Assembly (NCBI GenBank): GCA_001986395.2
Contig: MQVO02000013.1
Location: forward strand, 930,001 to 994,000
Source: Irpex lacteus
Taxonomy: Eukaryota > Basidiomycota > Agaricomycetes > Polyporales > Irpicaceae
DNA: 64,000 nt
Direction: 5' to 3'
Shown here: positions 1-11,887 of the stretch, in pieces
How positions within the stretch are numbered: position 1 is the stretch's first letter
Layout: every line of letters begins with the position of its first letter
Made by a program: the position numbers and the translations under genes
Notes under the pieces: model-generated
The model's database searches: none
Told to the model about the DNA's origin: nothing
The model's input: only the letters and a program-made list of their open reading frames with translations

Positions 1-835
<835 letters not shown>

Positions 836-1158
836 AGTTCTAGTAGTCGGTCGTATATGCTAGTGTTGTCGTGATAGACGGGCTTCGGCACGAAACTCAA
901 AATTTTGTCTATTTTGCTAGTCTAGTATCCATGTCAATGAAAACCGGACTTGCGTTCGTTGACTAAAGACCTTCGCTATGTGGGATGCGTGTTTGAATAC
1001 CTGTGAGAGCTGCTCTTGTAACTGAGGGATATTCGCCGTGCTTTGAACCCATGAGAAAAACCAGTTGGACCTCCTACATCATACTACACAGTACCTAGTA
1101 CCCAACCACCACCATTCTCTCCTGTATCTAAGATGAATTCATGAATTTTGGAAGCCGG
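836..1158. other. Intergenic region between convergent genes
   Basis: The 3' ends of ATP1 (+) and the DUF2408 gene (-) face each other here. I see only ordinary AT-containing 3' flanks and no further gene. Confidence 0.6.
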
Positions 1159-4100
1159 TCATTGGTCGTCATCCGAATCCGATTCACTGTCGAACGTCGT
1201 CTCCTCGAACTCTTCGTCCTCCGTGATCCCTTCGTCCATCCGTTCCTTCAGCTATTACAGACGTCAAATCAGGCCCCAAACTACACCAACATTGTTGAAT
1301 ATTAAAACGCACCATCTCTAATAATTCGTGGCATTCGTTGAGGTGGGCCATGACGATACCCTGCCCCTCGGGAATGTTACCGTCGACGCCGACAAACTTG
1401 CCGTCTTTGCGCATGGAATCTATCTGGTGCAATGCTAGTTGGTACTGGAAATGAAGCATGCGGTGTTAGTTGCTGAGTTTATTAGGAATGGGACGGGGGT
1501 ACTGACTGGGTAGAGTTCTCGCGGGCTGAAAGCGCCGCCGTATTTCAGCACCTCATTGAGGCATTTCTTCACTGTCGTGAGCTTATTCGCCTGGATAAAA
1601 AAGATAGAACACGTTCAGTGGTCATTTTTGAAAAGGTGAGCGGAGGAAGCATACAATCGGCATGAGCTCCTCAGAGACGGGCTCGCTCGAGGACAAAAGT
1701 CGATAGATAAGGCCATAACATCGTCTCAAAAGGTAAAGCAAAACCTAACGAAAGTATGAGCGGAGTCAATCTTTACAACAATGGACCAACGCACGTATTG
1801 TCCAACTGGTCGGTTACCCTCTGCGTCAACAAACTTGCCGTCTATTCTCATCTTGTCTATTTCTTGGAGGCTGAGGCTATAATTCCACAAGTCGGTCTCT
1901 CGCAGACTCCATCGATGCGTCATCACCTGTGAGAGTTTGTCATATTAGCACCGAGTCCAAATGAGGCACCTCTGTTCAACGCACCAAGCTTTCGAGCTCT
2001 CGTCTAATTTCTGTCAGCCGGTCATAGATAGGCTTCAAAGACGAAGCCACGTTCTTTGAATCCGCCAGCGCACGGATCTCCTGTACGATGTCGAAGCAGT
2101 CTTCTAACAAGGACGAGCATAGCGCCTGCGAAGGCGGGAAAGACCCTCCCGGTCCCATAAATCGGCCGTCTACTCGTTTCCTAAGGGGTCACGTCCAGGA
2201 CGGTAAGTATATGCGTGACGTGGGCGAACAAATTAACCACTCAACGAATCGATCTTCCTAAGTTCCTCTTGGAGAGGCTTCAACTCCGCTTTCAACTTCG
2301 GCAGGAAAAGAGGTTCAGGATGAGGGACCTCCTTCGTGGGTGTCTTGCTCTCCATCTCATCAGCGCCAGTCGGTGTACGGCCGTCTTCTTCCGTGGAAAG
2401 AGTGACCGGCTCTTGTGGTTTGAGAGCTAGAGCTGCTTGTGATGCAGTCTCCTTTGCAGCAAGGGCGACAAGCTGCCGTCGTATGCCGACGAGCCGTTCG
2501 TGAATTGGCATGAGCTCAGGTGAAAGGACTGAGAGAGAATCCTGCAAGCCACGGAGAACATTATCTATGATTCATATATGAACGTCATAGTTAGTATCTT
2601 CGTTGATAGTATGGGGAAAATGACGCGTATACCAGTGTATCAATGATGTAAGACTAGGATCACCAGGAAACTCGAAGATGCGAGAAGAGGAAGAGGGAGG
2701 GATATAAACGGCTGAGCTACGCACCACATTCATTTAACTGTCTCTCCAGCAAAGTGGTCATAGCGACGGGATGCTTCCCGCTCTCTGCATCTTGCTGTAC
2801 TATTTGTCTGGGAGAAATAATTTTTGGTTAGCTCAAAGATGTCCGTCAACAAGCACGTCATGAAGAGACCTGCTGCTTTCCCCAACGGGGCCTCACAAAC
2901 ACATGTACATTCTCCCTACCTGTGAACCACCAGCGGGTCAACGTTTCATGCCAACGCGAAGACCCTGCAACAATGACAACCACAAAGCAGCCAAAACACG
3001 GAGGACACGATGTATGGAGGATGGGGGGGTGGAAAGGGCGTACGCACCGTAGTTCAGCTATGCGTTGGTGGAATGGTTCGAGGTCGGACTCGTTGTAGAT
3101 GCCCGACTCGTTCATGTGGTCGAGGATTTGCTGGACAGTCATTGTGTTGTCAGTACGTGGACGTCTATGAAGAGTATAGAGAAGTGAAGGTAGAGTGAAT
3201 GAATGATAATGCCCCGTCTGGTAATAAAGTCTAGACTCAAGGGGGAGGCGGGTTCGGAAAAAGGGAGGGATGCAGGAGAGGGGGAGGCGGGGAAACCACG
3301 CGCGAGCCGTAGCTCAGATAACAACCCCGTTGTTTTATACCATCCGCCGTCCAGTAGCTGGACGGAGTGGACGATTTACAATTAAGCTTCCAAACCGGCA
3401 GAGTCCAGAAACTACAGAACAAACTGGATGGAAGGATCTGAAATGCTAAAGGCAAACCCCGGTAGCCTTTTTGAATAGCTACCATCCTCCGTTCCGTCTA
3501 ACAGGTCAGGGTTGAAATTGTAGCCCGTACCCAAAGCAGTGGAAAGACAAGGATAGTACGCAACTGCGGACCGAATGCGACGGGTGGTATATAGACAATC
3601 AGCGGCATAGGTCGCATTCGCCGCGGCCCATTTCCCAAAACCGACGATCTGCGCGCACTGGGCTGTCCGAGAATAGTCGCGCACCCTGTTGCTCGGACCT
3701 GAACCGCCATGGTCCACGTCCTGCATCTGCACCCTGAATGTGTCTCATTGGTCGGAAAGGACATTCCTCGCATGAAGACACACACAGGAGACAGGGGCAG
3801 TTTTGAGGGTTAGACTTTCGAGGTGTGAAAAGAAGGCGTGAAGACGCGAAGGCGCAATTGCACTGTCCCGCCGTCACACAGTGCTGAATCTCCCAAAACT
3901 CTAATCTTGCTTGAACAGATAGAGGGATAGAGAGATAGCACGAAGTACGCAAAGACCCGAGAGCGGAAGGCAGGAAGAGTAGTCGCGCGAAGAGAGAAAG
4001 AAGACAGAGTGCTGGATCTCCGCGGCTGGTTCCACACTCTAGGTGTACCACCATGGGACGAGGCAGTAAGAAGAGGCAATCGGACTGTCGCAATGGTGCG

Positions 4101-4958
4101 TAGAAAGACCCAGAGCTGCACTCTATCTTTCCTTCACCCTCGCATTCTGAACTGGCGGTAGGTAGAAAGTAGAGATACCAACAATCTACACAGGCGCCCA
4201 TTCGAGATAAGATGGACTTGTTTCAGCGTCCCGTGGGTATAAATCTCGGATTGCGAATTTGACGCGAACAGAAAAGATGCAGGCGGCAAACCGAAGCAAT
4301 ATGACTCGAAGAAGGCAAGAGGCATGAAGAATATGCGGGAGTGGACTGGGGAACTCACCCTCATACTGGCGATCTGGCTGTATGTGGCTGGACATTCGCG
4401 TGTCTTGCCAATGGTAAGATAGAAGAGAGAGAGGAGATTGAAGACGTCGGCTAGTGTCGTGTCGACACGGTTGTTATAGATGGTGTTGTCATCTCGAACT
4501 TCGTTAAGGCGCGTCACTGCGAACGAGTTTGCAATCGCGCGTACGACCAAGTGGGATAGTAAATGTAGGGTTTAGAGTGGATTGTTGGAATGGATTGTTG
4601 AGCCATGATCTGCAGGCGGGCATAAACATAGCACGTACCTTGTTTGACAATTGCCTGGTACAGCGCATTCACGTCCGAGGCTTTGATATACTCCCCCCGA
4701 TTCTTCTTGAGAGCAGTCAAGCGGTTCCGAATACTGTAATACTCAAGATCAGCGCTCATTCTTCATTACATGTACGAAAGCACACAAAGATCGGCGAGAC
4801 ACGCACTTGATTATCGCCTCAAGAATAGGCAGTTCTGTGTACCAGCATGCAGTGAACATGCAGGCGAGGCAAGAAGACGTCACATTCAGCAAACCCGACC
4901 CAGAGTTGATAAATCACAGATTCGGCAACTCACCCTCCTGTGCAATCGGCGCTGCCAT
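1159..4958 (-). CDS. DUF2408 (yeast Cub1-like) domain protein with a 1.2 kb intron
   Basis: A multi-exon gene. I place the start at 4958 (MAAPIAQEE) because that exon splices in frame to ELPILEAII, then IRNRLTALKKNRGEYIKAS, then the exon reading IANSFAVTRLNEVRDDN and CPATYSQIASMR. After a long intron it resumes at QILDHMNESGIYNESDL (about 3136). Downstream exons carry two similar modules ending in MRxDGKFVxxxGNxPxGQ, and an acidic tail ending SESDSDDDQ (stop at 1159-1161). The repeated DGKFV module and helical composition match the fungal DUF2408 family, which includes yeast YPL260W/Cub1. The molecular role is poorly defined, and the family call rests on recognition only. The intron at roughly 3137-4357 is about twenty times longer than its neighbours. 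Divergent from tropomyosin. Confidence 0.65.
3137..4357 (-). other. Unusually long intron (about 1.2 kb) in the DUF2408 gene
   Basis: Exons on both sides join in the same protein (SQIASMR then QILDHMNESG). The donor reads GTGAGT at about 4357 and the acceptor is CCAG just before QILDHMN. Inside there are several short ORFs on the minus strand, the longest about 200 codons. None has a recognisable domain or signal, and I found no tRNA-like box B. A retained non-coding RNA, an unrecognised nested gene, or a decayed insertion are all possible. Confidence 0.5.
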
Positions 4959-5315
4959 TATCTACGACCGGTAATGTAGACAGATATATACGCGTTGGCC
5001 TGGTTATTTGGCGGGTCTCGACGTGTATTTCGTCGTCGACGTCGTCCTCGTTGGTGTGGAGGTTGTGGACGGGAGGTAAGTAAGCAGTCGACAGTCGGCC
5101 GGCTCTGAGAGAGATCGCCCACGCTGATTGGCGCTTCATGCACGTGCCTGCGATCATTGAGGTTCCCACGGTCTGAGTGCCGTCGCCTATATTAGCCTCG
5201 CGCGATAATCGAAGCGCAGACCAACTAGAACAGCCTTCCTCTCCCTCTCATCCCTCTTGCCTGTACACCCTCTCAACTCTTTATTTCAACTCTACTACAC
5301 GTATAACTCTTAAAC
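4959..5315. promoter_or_regulatory. Divergent promoter region, DUF2408 gene / tropomyosin
   Basis: 357 bp separate the two start codons. A TATATTA-like stretch lies near 5190. A long C/T-rich tract (about 5231-5280) precedes the tropomyosin ATG, as is common upstream of highly expressed fungal genes. Both genes must be controlled from here. Confidence 0.5.
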
Positions 5316-6010
5316 ATGGATAGGATCAAGGAGGTAAGGGAGAGTAATGTGTGTTTTCGAGTGCAGCAGCTGACTCAACGTTTCCCTTTCTCCGACACGC
5401 AACGTAGCGTCTCGCATCCCTTCGCAAAGAGGCCGACGACGCCATCGCACGCGCCGAAGAGGCTGAGGCGAAGAACAAGAAGCTCGAAGCAGACATCTAC
5501 TCCCTCGAGCAGGAGAACAAGTCTCTCCAGCACAAGCTCGAAGTTCAAGAGGAGACCCTTGAGAAGCTCGAGGGCAAGGTGCAGGAGAGCAAGAACTTGA
5601 CCCAAGACGCTGAGTCGAACAAGACGACGGTAGACTCGCTGCAGAGGAAGGTTGCATTGCTCGAGGAGGAGCTGGACGCGGCTGAGAAGCACTCGAAGGA
5701 GGTCACCGAGAAGTGAGTGAATTCTGATACGCGGTCGGGGATGCGAACGATGACTGATCGTGCTACTACGCGAATGTGTATGTAGGCTGAGACAAGTAGA
5801 CGTCAAGGCTGAGCACTTTGAGAGACATACCCAGAGGCTCGAGCAGGAGCGTGACGAGTGGGAGAAGAAGTACGAGGTACGTATCGAACGCGTCCGCTCT
5901 GATCGTCTCGTCACACTCAACCGATTTCCGCTCTATAGGAAGCAGAGGCCAAGTTCCGTGCATCCAAAGCAGAGCTCGACGAGCTCGTCGCGAACATGGA
6001 AGGCCTCTAA
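5316..6010 (+). CDS. Tropomyosin
   Basis: Exons 5316-5333, 5408-5712, 5786-5876 and 5939-6010 give 161 residues, the usual length of fungal tropomyosins. The whole protein is one coiled coil with a heptad pattern and no proline. It starts MDRIKERLASLRKEADDAIA, runs through LEQENKSLQHKLEVQEETL and LRQVDVKAEHFERHTQRLEQ, and ends KAELDELVANMEGL. Tropomyosin polymerises head to tail along actin filaments, stabilising cables and the contractile ring and regulating myosin and formin activity. The first exon is only 18 nt, which explains why simple ORF scans miss the true N-terminus. A pyrimidine-rich leader precedes the ATG. Confidence 0.95.
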
Positions 6011-6717
6011 TCTGTTCGCATCTTCGCGCTTGGCGTCCTACTACCCGACTTCGCATTCCCTCCACCCCTCCCCCTCGGCTCAGATCTTGAAGATAAAGTC
6101 GTTCCTGCATATTGTACTGTCCATAGCTTTCAACAATCAAACTCTACACGGACAATCGATCTATATCGGCTGCGTTCCCCAGCTGCGTCTTGTGAGCACC
6201 GGCGCAGCCTGCAAAGTCGACGTCAAGGTCAGTGAACTGGTGTCTTACTTGGAAACGCAGCGTGCGCTTCGCTCGCGTAAGATTCCTTGGTCCGTGCTAC
6301 GCGAAACTGCTTGCCGCTAACCTGACACAGATCGACTTCCGTTGCCGAATGTTCTAGACGTATGATCAGACGCTCGGCGTTGTGGCGTTGAGTATGCCCG
6401 ATTTGGCAAGCTCACAGATTGCCTTTGTGCGTGCAACAATTGTTAACGAAAAGTAGTGAGTCACTTTACGCCCTTTCGTATGGGCTGTTTGACATGTCTT
6501 GGATAAAGATAGATCACGTGCATATAGCATACTCAGTCATTCCCATTTCACAACCTTCATTCTATTTCTGCGCCGCCATGATAAGTATACAGCTACTGGA
6601 CCACGACTACTGAATCCAGTCGAACATGGTTCACGACCACTGACATATAGGCCCTTTGCAGACATTATCGGCTCACTAATGCTCATTCTGACAGTTAGGA
6701 CAGCCTGTTCCATCTCC
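6011..6717. other. Intergenic region between convergent genes
   Basis: 707 bp between the tropomyosin stop and the stop of the minus-strand secreted-protein gene. Short ORFs occur but none shows a domain, signal peptide or intron logic. I see nothing further. Confidence 0.5.
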
Positions 6718-7395
6718 TCAGCAGAACGTAATGTGGATCTATGCAGTGGATCATGAGCCAAACTACCCATCGCACGATGACACTCCACTGAGAACTTACT
6801 CCGACATTCTCAGCAGTGCACTGGACTGGCTTTCCGTTCGTGGGAGTAGTGAAGGCACCAGGACAGTTCGCCGTGGGGCAGTTCGCGCTCTTCGTGCACG
6901 CGCCGGTAAAGGCGAACGCCATAGGGTACGTACTGTCCAAGTCCACACGCGGTATAAGTCAGCTCGGGTGTCACGTGGTGAAATATTGAAAAAACCGTAC
7001 AAGACATGGTGCCCGTTCTCAGGCTGCGCCTCGAGCGTAAAGTCCGCCGCGTTCTGCATCGGAGCATCGTTCCTCAAAGTAAACTCGACCGCACCGCAGT
7101 TCACGCCGGAGCTCAGGCAGTTGGCACCGTTGAACCCGTTGAGCCAGGCGATACCGCCGTTGAGCTGGCCTTGAATCGTGCCGGGGCCGCGAGGGTTGGG
7201 GTGGCCCTGGTATAGGAATACGGGATTACCGGAGCCGCAGCGGTTGGTCATCTGGGGCCAAGGGCGAGGTGTGCATGTTAGACATGGGATTATGCAGGGG
7301 CTGCCAGATGCACAACGAACCGTGACTGTGTGGCTCTCGGCAGCGACGAGAGATACAAGCGCAGCGGAAGCAATGACGGTGGAGAAGACTTTCAT
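6718..7395 (-). CDS. Small secreted cysteine-rich protein (basidiomycete glycopeptide / thaumatin-like type)
   Basis: Four exons (7321-7395, 7001-7251, 6800-6932, 6718-6738) give 159 residues. An N-terminal signal peptide, MKVFSTVIASAALVSLVAAE, is followed by SHTVTMTNRCGSGNPVFLYQ. Next comes GIAWLNGFNGANCLSSGVNC, then GAVEFTL, then CTKSANCPTANCPGAF. The protein ends NVGIHITFC, supplied by a 21-nt last exon. The TNRCGSGNPVF opening and ITFC ending resemble the small secreted glycopeptide proteins common in Agaricomycetes, which look distantly thaumatin-like. It is probably disulfide-bonded and acts outside the cell. Function unknown: a cell-wall or effector-type role is possible but not shown. 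The splice pattern is strongly supported because every junction restores the conserved-looking frame. Confidence 0.8.
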
Positions 7396-9442
7396 GCTTG
7401 ATAGTGATGATGTAGTGGTGAAGTGTTTCTTGGTACGATAGAAGGGACTATTGTTGGTCTTGAGAACCACATTAGCTATGCTTAAGTACCCCGACGGCGT
7501 TACTTTCAGCTTTACAGCACGGGGACGACTTGAAGGGCATCGAATCGCCATCTGTCGACGAGCCGCTCTGCAATGTCCTCGAGTCGATGAAGCTCGTTAG
7601 TACGAATTTTCTCCAAATGTGGGGTACTGTGGGCGCGTCTGGAGGGGACCTTTGAAATGGAGAGCTCATCAACTGCGTACAATAATTACGAGATGCAGAG
7701 CGAACTGCCAAAATATATTGAGCGTTTTTTTTCTGGCAGTGATCCATTACAGAAGGTGTCAACGTACCATAAACTAGTCCCATTACTATGCTGGACACTA
7801 CGGTTGTCAATTATGGATATTCTTGAGGTGCATCACACTGCTACATGCCAGTGGCAGCACATGCGACAGCGGAGGTATGGGCAAGAGTATTCACCGCCAA
7901 TCGAAAGCCTGAGCGTTATATTGCCTTGAGCCATCCAACATCTAACAATAAGCAAACTTTAGCGATATTCACCACGCCTTTGAATGTCTACTCAACTTCG
8001 TTAATCGGTCTCGTTCAATATACGAAATCAAACCGCCGATACCTACCGGAAAAGCGGAAAAACGCCCCATGAGCGATATTGGCCCTGTCAGCTCGCCGAT
8101 GAAGCCGTCGTGCCAAGGGAGAGAACTGGCAAAAAAAAGACAAGCTAAGTTTTGTTGCTTATTTGCCAGTTTATCCGAGACAGGTGTAGCATTCTTATCC
8201 GGTGAAGTTCAAGCCGGTTGAATCTGATGACAGCCTCGTCCTGAACTTGTGCAACGATGGTGTCGGAAGTTGAGGCTGACGCTGTGACACCCGTCCACAT
8301 CGCAAACAGAGTTGGATCAAATCGACAGTTACGGTGAAATGTCAAAACTCACCAGAATGAATGAGCCATGATTAGGTCATTGGTATATATGCTATCAGGG
8401 AATACTCCATGTATGCACCTCATTATATCAGTGTTAGTGGTTGCTGGAGTGCAGTGGTTGTGCAGCGTCTGGACGTCAAGCTTCAAGGATAATGCGTGAC
8501 GCCTGTACTAGCGGCTGCAACGACTATCGCCGTCTACATTGCAAAAAGAGTGTGATCAGAGTGACAATAACTACCTACTGGACGAAAGATGTCAAGGACT
8601 TACCAAAATGAATGAGCGATTGTTAGGTCATTGGCGTAAGTATGTGCTGTCACGGAACACTCCGTGGAATATACCTCAATCAGCCAGTGCTAGCAGTTGC
8701 TGAAGTGCAGTAGTATCGCACCGAAGTCAGAACCATCAGCCTCAGAGTAGAGGAGTGTGCTTAGATGTTGGTATCGTAGCCCTAGCATATACTCAAGGAG
8801 ATGGAGTCTGGACGTCAACTTGAAGGCTGACGCCTGTACTGGCAGCCGCAACGAATGTCACCGTCTACATTGCAAACAGAGTTGGATCAGATTGACAGTA
8901 AACCGCCTACACCTAACGAAAGTCGACAAAGACTTACCAAACGAATGAGAAATAGCTGGGTCGTTTGATGCGCCTCAATCTGTTGGCAGTGTGTTATCAG
9001 CAGCAACGAATATCGCCGTCTACATTGCAAACAGAGTTGGATCAGATTGAGAGTAAACTAACTAATGTAACTGACGAAAGGTGTCAAATACTCACCAAAG
9101 CAAATGAGACACAATACTATCACGAAGTACTCCATGTATGCGCCCCAATCTATCATTGTTAGCAGTCAGTCACTGGAGTACAGTGGATTCGCAGCAAAAT
9201 CCAAAGTACCGGTTTCAGATAGAGCCAGAATTTATGCTAAATTCTTATCATCGCCGCGTTCCATACTAAGAAAGGCTGCCAGAAGGAAGCATATATGCCA
9301 GCGTCCACAACCTGAGGGGACACGGATTAGTGAGCGCGCTCACCGTCAATCCAAATAGCGAATCCGTCATATCTTGTGAACTTCCAAATTGCTGTTATAC
9401 AGTTCCTCAATATCTACACACTCGAATGCAACCTCATGCTGT
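7396..9442. other. Gene-free interval with degenerate repeats
   Basis: About 2 kb without a convincing gene between the secreted-protein gene and MsrB. The left part (7396-8140) shows nothing. The right part carries the four-unit repeat listed separately. Short ORFs here have no recognisable domains. Confidence 0.5.
8291..9215. repeat. Four diverged tandem units with a shared CCGTCYAC-ATYGCAAA core
   Basis: Units begin at about 8291, 8530, 8861 and 9016, each with the core followed by AGAGTTGGATCAGATTGA or a close variant (the 8530 copy is the most diverged). Other shared blocks recur in order: a CTCACCAAAATGAATGAG-like block, a TTAGGTCATTGG block in the first two units, an ACTCCATGTATGC block, and a TGGAGTGCAGTGG-like block. 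Spacings are about 239, 331 and 155 bp, so units have been shortened or lengthened. On the minus strand the CTCACC block would read as a splice donor, so these may be decayed copies of an intron-bearing gene or of a transposable element. No intact product is visible. Confidence 0.6.
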
Positions 9443-10141
9443 CTACTCTGGTTTCTCGTCTTTGAACGTCAAGGATACGGAGTTGACACAGTGACGCTCA
9501 TCGGCTGTCGGTGTCCAGTACGAATTAGCAGACCAGTCGGAGAGAACTGAAGTGGATTGTACGCACTGGGAGTGTTAAACCCCTCGCCCTTGAATACGTG
9601 TCCAAGATGCCCTCCACAAGCAGTGCATGTAATCTCCGTGCGCGACATACCCCAAGAGGTATCAGTATGGCGAGAAACCGCTCCAGGAATTGCTACAAAC
9701 CGTGTTCAGTCGACATTAACCAAAAGACACAGATAGCATACCATCAAAGAAGGCAGGCCACCCACACCCGCTGTTGAACTTGGTGGTACTCTTGTACAGA
9801 GGCGTACCGCACCCGGCACAGCTGTAGACTCCTTCCTCGTTGAACTTGTCGTACTTGCCGGTGCCCGCAGGCTCCGTGCCTTTCTCGCGGAGAATGCGGA
9901 ACTGTGGTAGTAGGTAGGCGCATATGTTAGCATAAGGTGATGACTGGGAGGGTTGCAGCATGCTCACCTGCTCCTTGTTGAGTACCGCCCTCCACTCGCT
10001 CTCGGACTTGGTCTTCGATGAATCAGTCATGTTGCGTCTGATGATGCGCGCGATATTGAGTGAAGTTGTTCTTGGTGTTGAAGCCGCACACAACGCCCTG
10101 AGCCTTATAGTCCTCGCCGATGCTGTGAGAAACGCAGCCAT
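9443..10141 (-). CDS. Peptide-methionine (R)-S-oxide reductase MsrB
   Basis: The protein begins [20 protein letters not shown], an Arg/Ala/Ser-rich mitochondrial-type presequence. Residue 38 is a second Met, and WRAVLNKEQ leads into [18 protein letters not shown]. The zinc-binding CxxC pairs are visible as CAGC and CTACGG. The catalytic cysteine lies in RHCVNSVSL near the C-terminus, and the protein ends LTFKDEKPE. MsrB reduces methionine-R-sulfoxide in proteins using thioredoxin. Introns occur after KEQ, after FFDG and within GFNTP-TDERH. The internal Met would give a form without presequence, so dual mitochondrial/cytosolic targeting is possible (inference). Divergent from the cytochrome c haem lyase gene. 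Confidence 0.92.
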
Positions 10142-10442
10142 ATGCTAGGTTGTCATGTCACGAGCCCTTGCTGTGTGTGCTTGCTGAGAGTCTGTGTCAT
10201 CGTCTTACGCCATCCCGGCGCTACTTTCCTTTCTTACTTGCACTCCCTGATCCGCGCATCTGATGCTGTGATCTCATCTTCGGTGCACGCCGACAGCCCT
10301 TCCGATCTCTGGAGAGACTCGCCGGTGGGCGCTTGATGAATATTTACAGACTTTAGCAGGGAACCAATCTCTGCCCGCTTCTTACTTTCCTCCTCCTCCC
10401 TTCCTTCCAGCTTTTCTTTGCCATCCTCGAATATTGTGGGCT
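10142..10442. promoter_or_regulatory. Divergent promoter region, MsrB / cytochrome c haem lyase
   Basis: 301 bp between two ATGs pointing apart. A CT-rich stretch at about 10381-10420 lies just upstream of the haem lyase start. No clear TATA box. Confidence 0.45.
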
Positions 10443-11440
10443 ATGGGTCAGACTGCATCCTCACATGCCCAACCACCCGCTGCCTGCCCCGTTAAACACG
10501 ACGCAGCACCAGCGCAGTGTCCCGTACCACACGCCAGCACCTCAGCCACTGCATCATCACCCGCACCCGCCAAATGCCCCATCGACCACACCGCCAAATC
10601 CGCACCAGTAGACACCCCAGCACAATGCCCCATTGACCACACAGGCTCAGGCCTCGACCCCCGCAACCAAATGCCCACCCTTTCCCAAGCACCCGCTGCA
10701 CACCAGTCCATCGCGCTCCCTACCTCCCGAGAAGAGTCCACGATACCGCGCGACGACTCGGGTAGGTGGGAGTATCCCTCGCCTCAGCAGTTTTATAACG
10801 CGCTTGTGAGGAAGGGGTGGGAGACTCCGGAGGAGCATGTTGAGACTATGGTACACATACATAATTTCTTGAACGAGGAGGCGTGGCAGGAGATCGTCAA
10901 GTGGGAGAAGAAGCAGAATCCGTACGTGTCATAATTTCTTACAATACTCCAGCTGTATCTGAATTATTTCGATAATAGAAATGAAGATCTGCAGTTGACA
11001 CGGTTCAAGGGCAGACCGGGCGAGCTGTCGCCCAAAGCCCGTTTCTGGCTCTTCGCAGGCTGGGTCCTCCCCTCCCGCTTCAAGTAAGTCCAGTCTTCCC
11101 CTTCCCCCTCTACACATTCCATACTCACTCACACACTCATTCACTTCTTCTCTCACCCCACCTCCACCCACCTCCACCAAACAGCACCGAACCCCCCTTC
11201 GACCGCCACGACTGGATAGTCAAACGCAAATCCTCCGGCGAAGAAGTGCGCTACGTGATCGACTACTACTCCGCGCCCGACCGCCCCGACGGCTCGCCCG
11301 TCTTCTCGCTCGACGTTCGGCCTGCGCTGGATAGTCTTGGGAGTGTGAAGCAGAGGATTGCGGCTGCTACGGAGGATGTGTGGGCGGGTTTGAGGTCGAA
11401 TGATGCGTCGGGGGCGAGGACGAATACTGGGAGGGCGTGA
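10443..11440 (+). CDS. CYC3: Holocytochrome c synthase (cytochrome c haem lyase)
   Basis: Exons 10443-10921, 10979-11083 and 11185-11440 encode 279 residues, a normal length. The N-terminal third is Pro/Ala-rich and carries four Cys-Pro motifs (CPVKH, CPVPH, CPIDH, CPIDH), the haem-regulatory type found in this family. The conserved core follows: [52 protein letters not shown], then [11 protein letters not shown] and YVIDYYS. The enzyme attaches haem covalently to apocytochrome c in the mitochondrial intermembrane space. The invariant histidine in VHIHNFLNE (known in the family as the haem ligand) is present. I took the ATG at 10443 ([10 protein letters not shown]) as start. Confidence 0.93.
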
Positions 11441-11887
11441 TTGCGAGGCGTTTTCTGTTGGGTTTTACTTCTAGATGGCTTTGTTTTCATCTCATCTCTC
11501 ACACACGGATCATCCACCTTGACTCCTCTCAATACATCATTTCCTCTATCCGCCCTCACGAACTATGACTTGAAAAGTACATAGACAACACCCCCCACCC
11601 CCCTACACGCGCGAGGAATCGTTCATATGCATTTCTACTGTAATTACGAAAACTACTTAAGAACTAGGTAGATATAATGAGTTGTACTTGTTTTGGGATA
11701 TAGTACTATGGTTATATACTGAGTGAGAGCGCAGATGAGCAATGAGCAGTGGTTTGCGGTTTACGCGACGGACTAGGTGGATGGGTAGGTACAGATAGGG
11801 TCGTGTGAGAGTGGGTGTGGGGAGCAGTGGGCGTGAGGGTCCGGGTGGATAGTGTGTATGCTTTTGGGCGGCGGTGGGTGTCTATGT
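11441..11887. other. Intergenic region between convergent genes
   Basis: 447 bp between the haem lyase stop and the TIM44 stop. No gene seen. The minus-strand ORF that runs through is the unspliced extension of the TIM44 penultimate exon. Confidence 0.55.

Noticed and set aside
2858..3142. ATG at 3142 as the start of the DUF2408 gene
   Set aside because: The ATG lies just upstream of a CCAG acceptor, and exons further upstream (to 4958) continue the same protein. The Met codon is therefore probably intronic.
3412..3732. Minus-strand 106-codon ORF in the long intron as a nested gene
   Set aside because: No domain, signal peptide or supporting exon structure. It is recorded only as part of the intron question.
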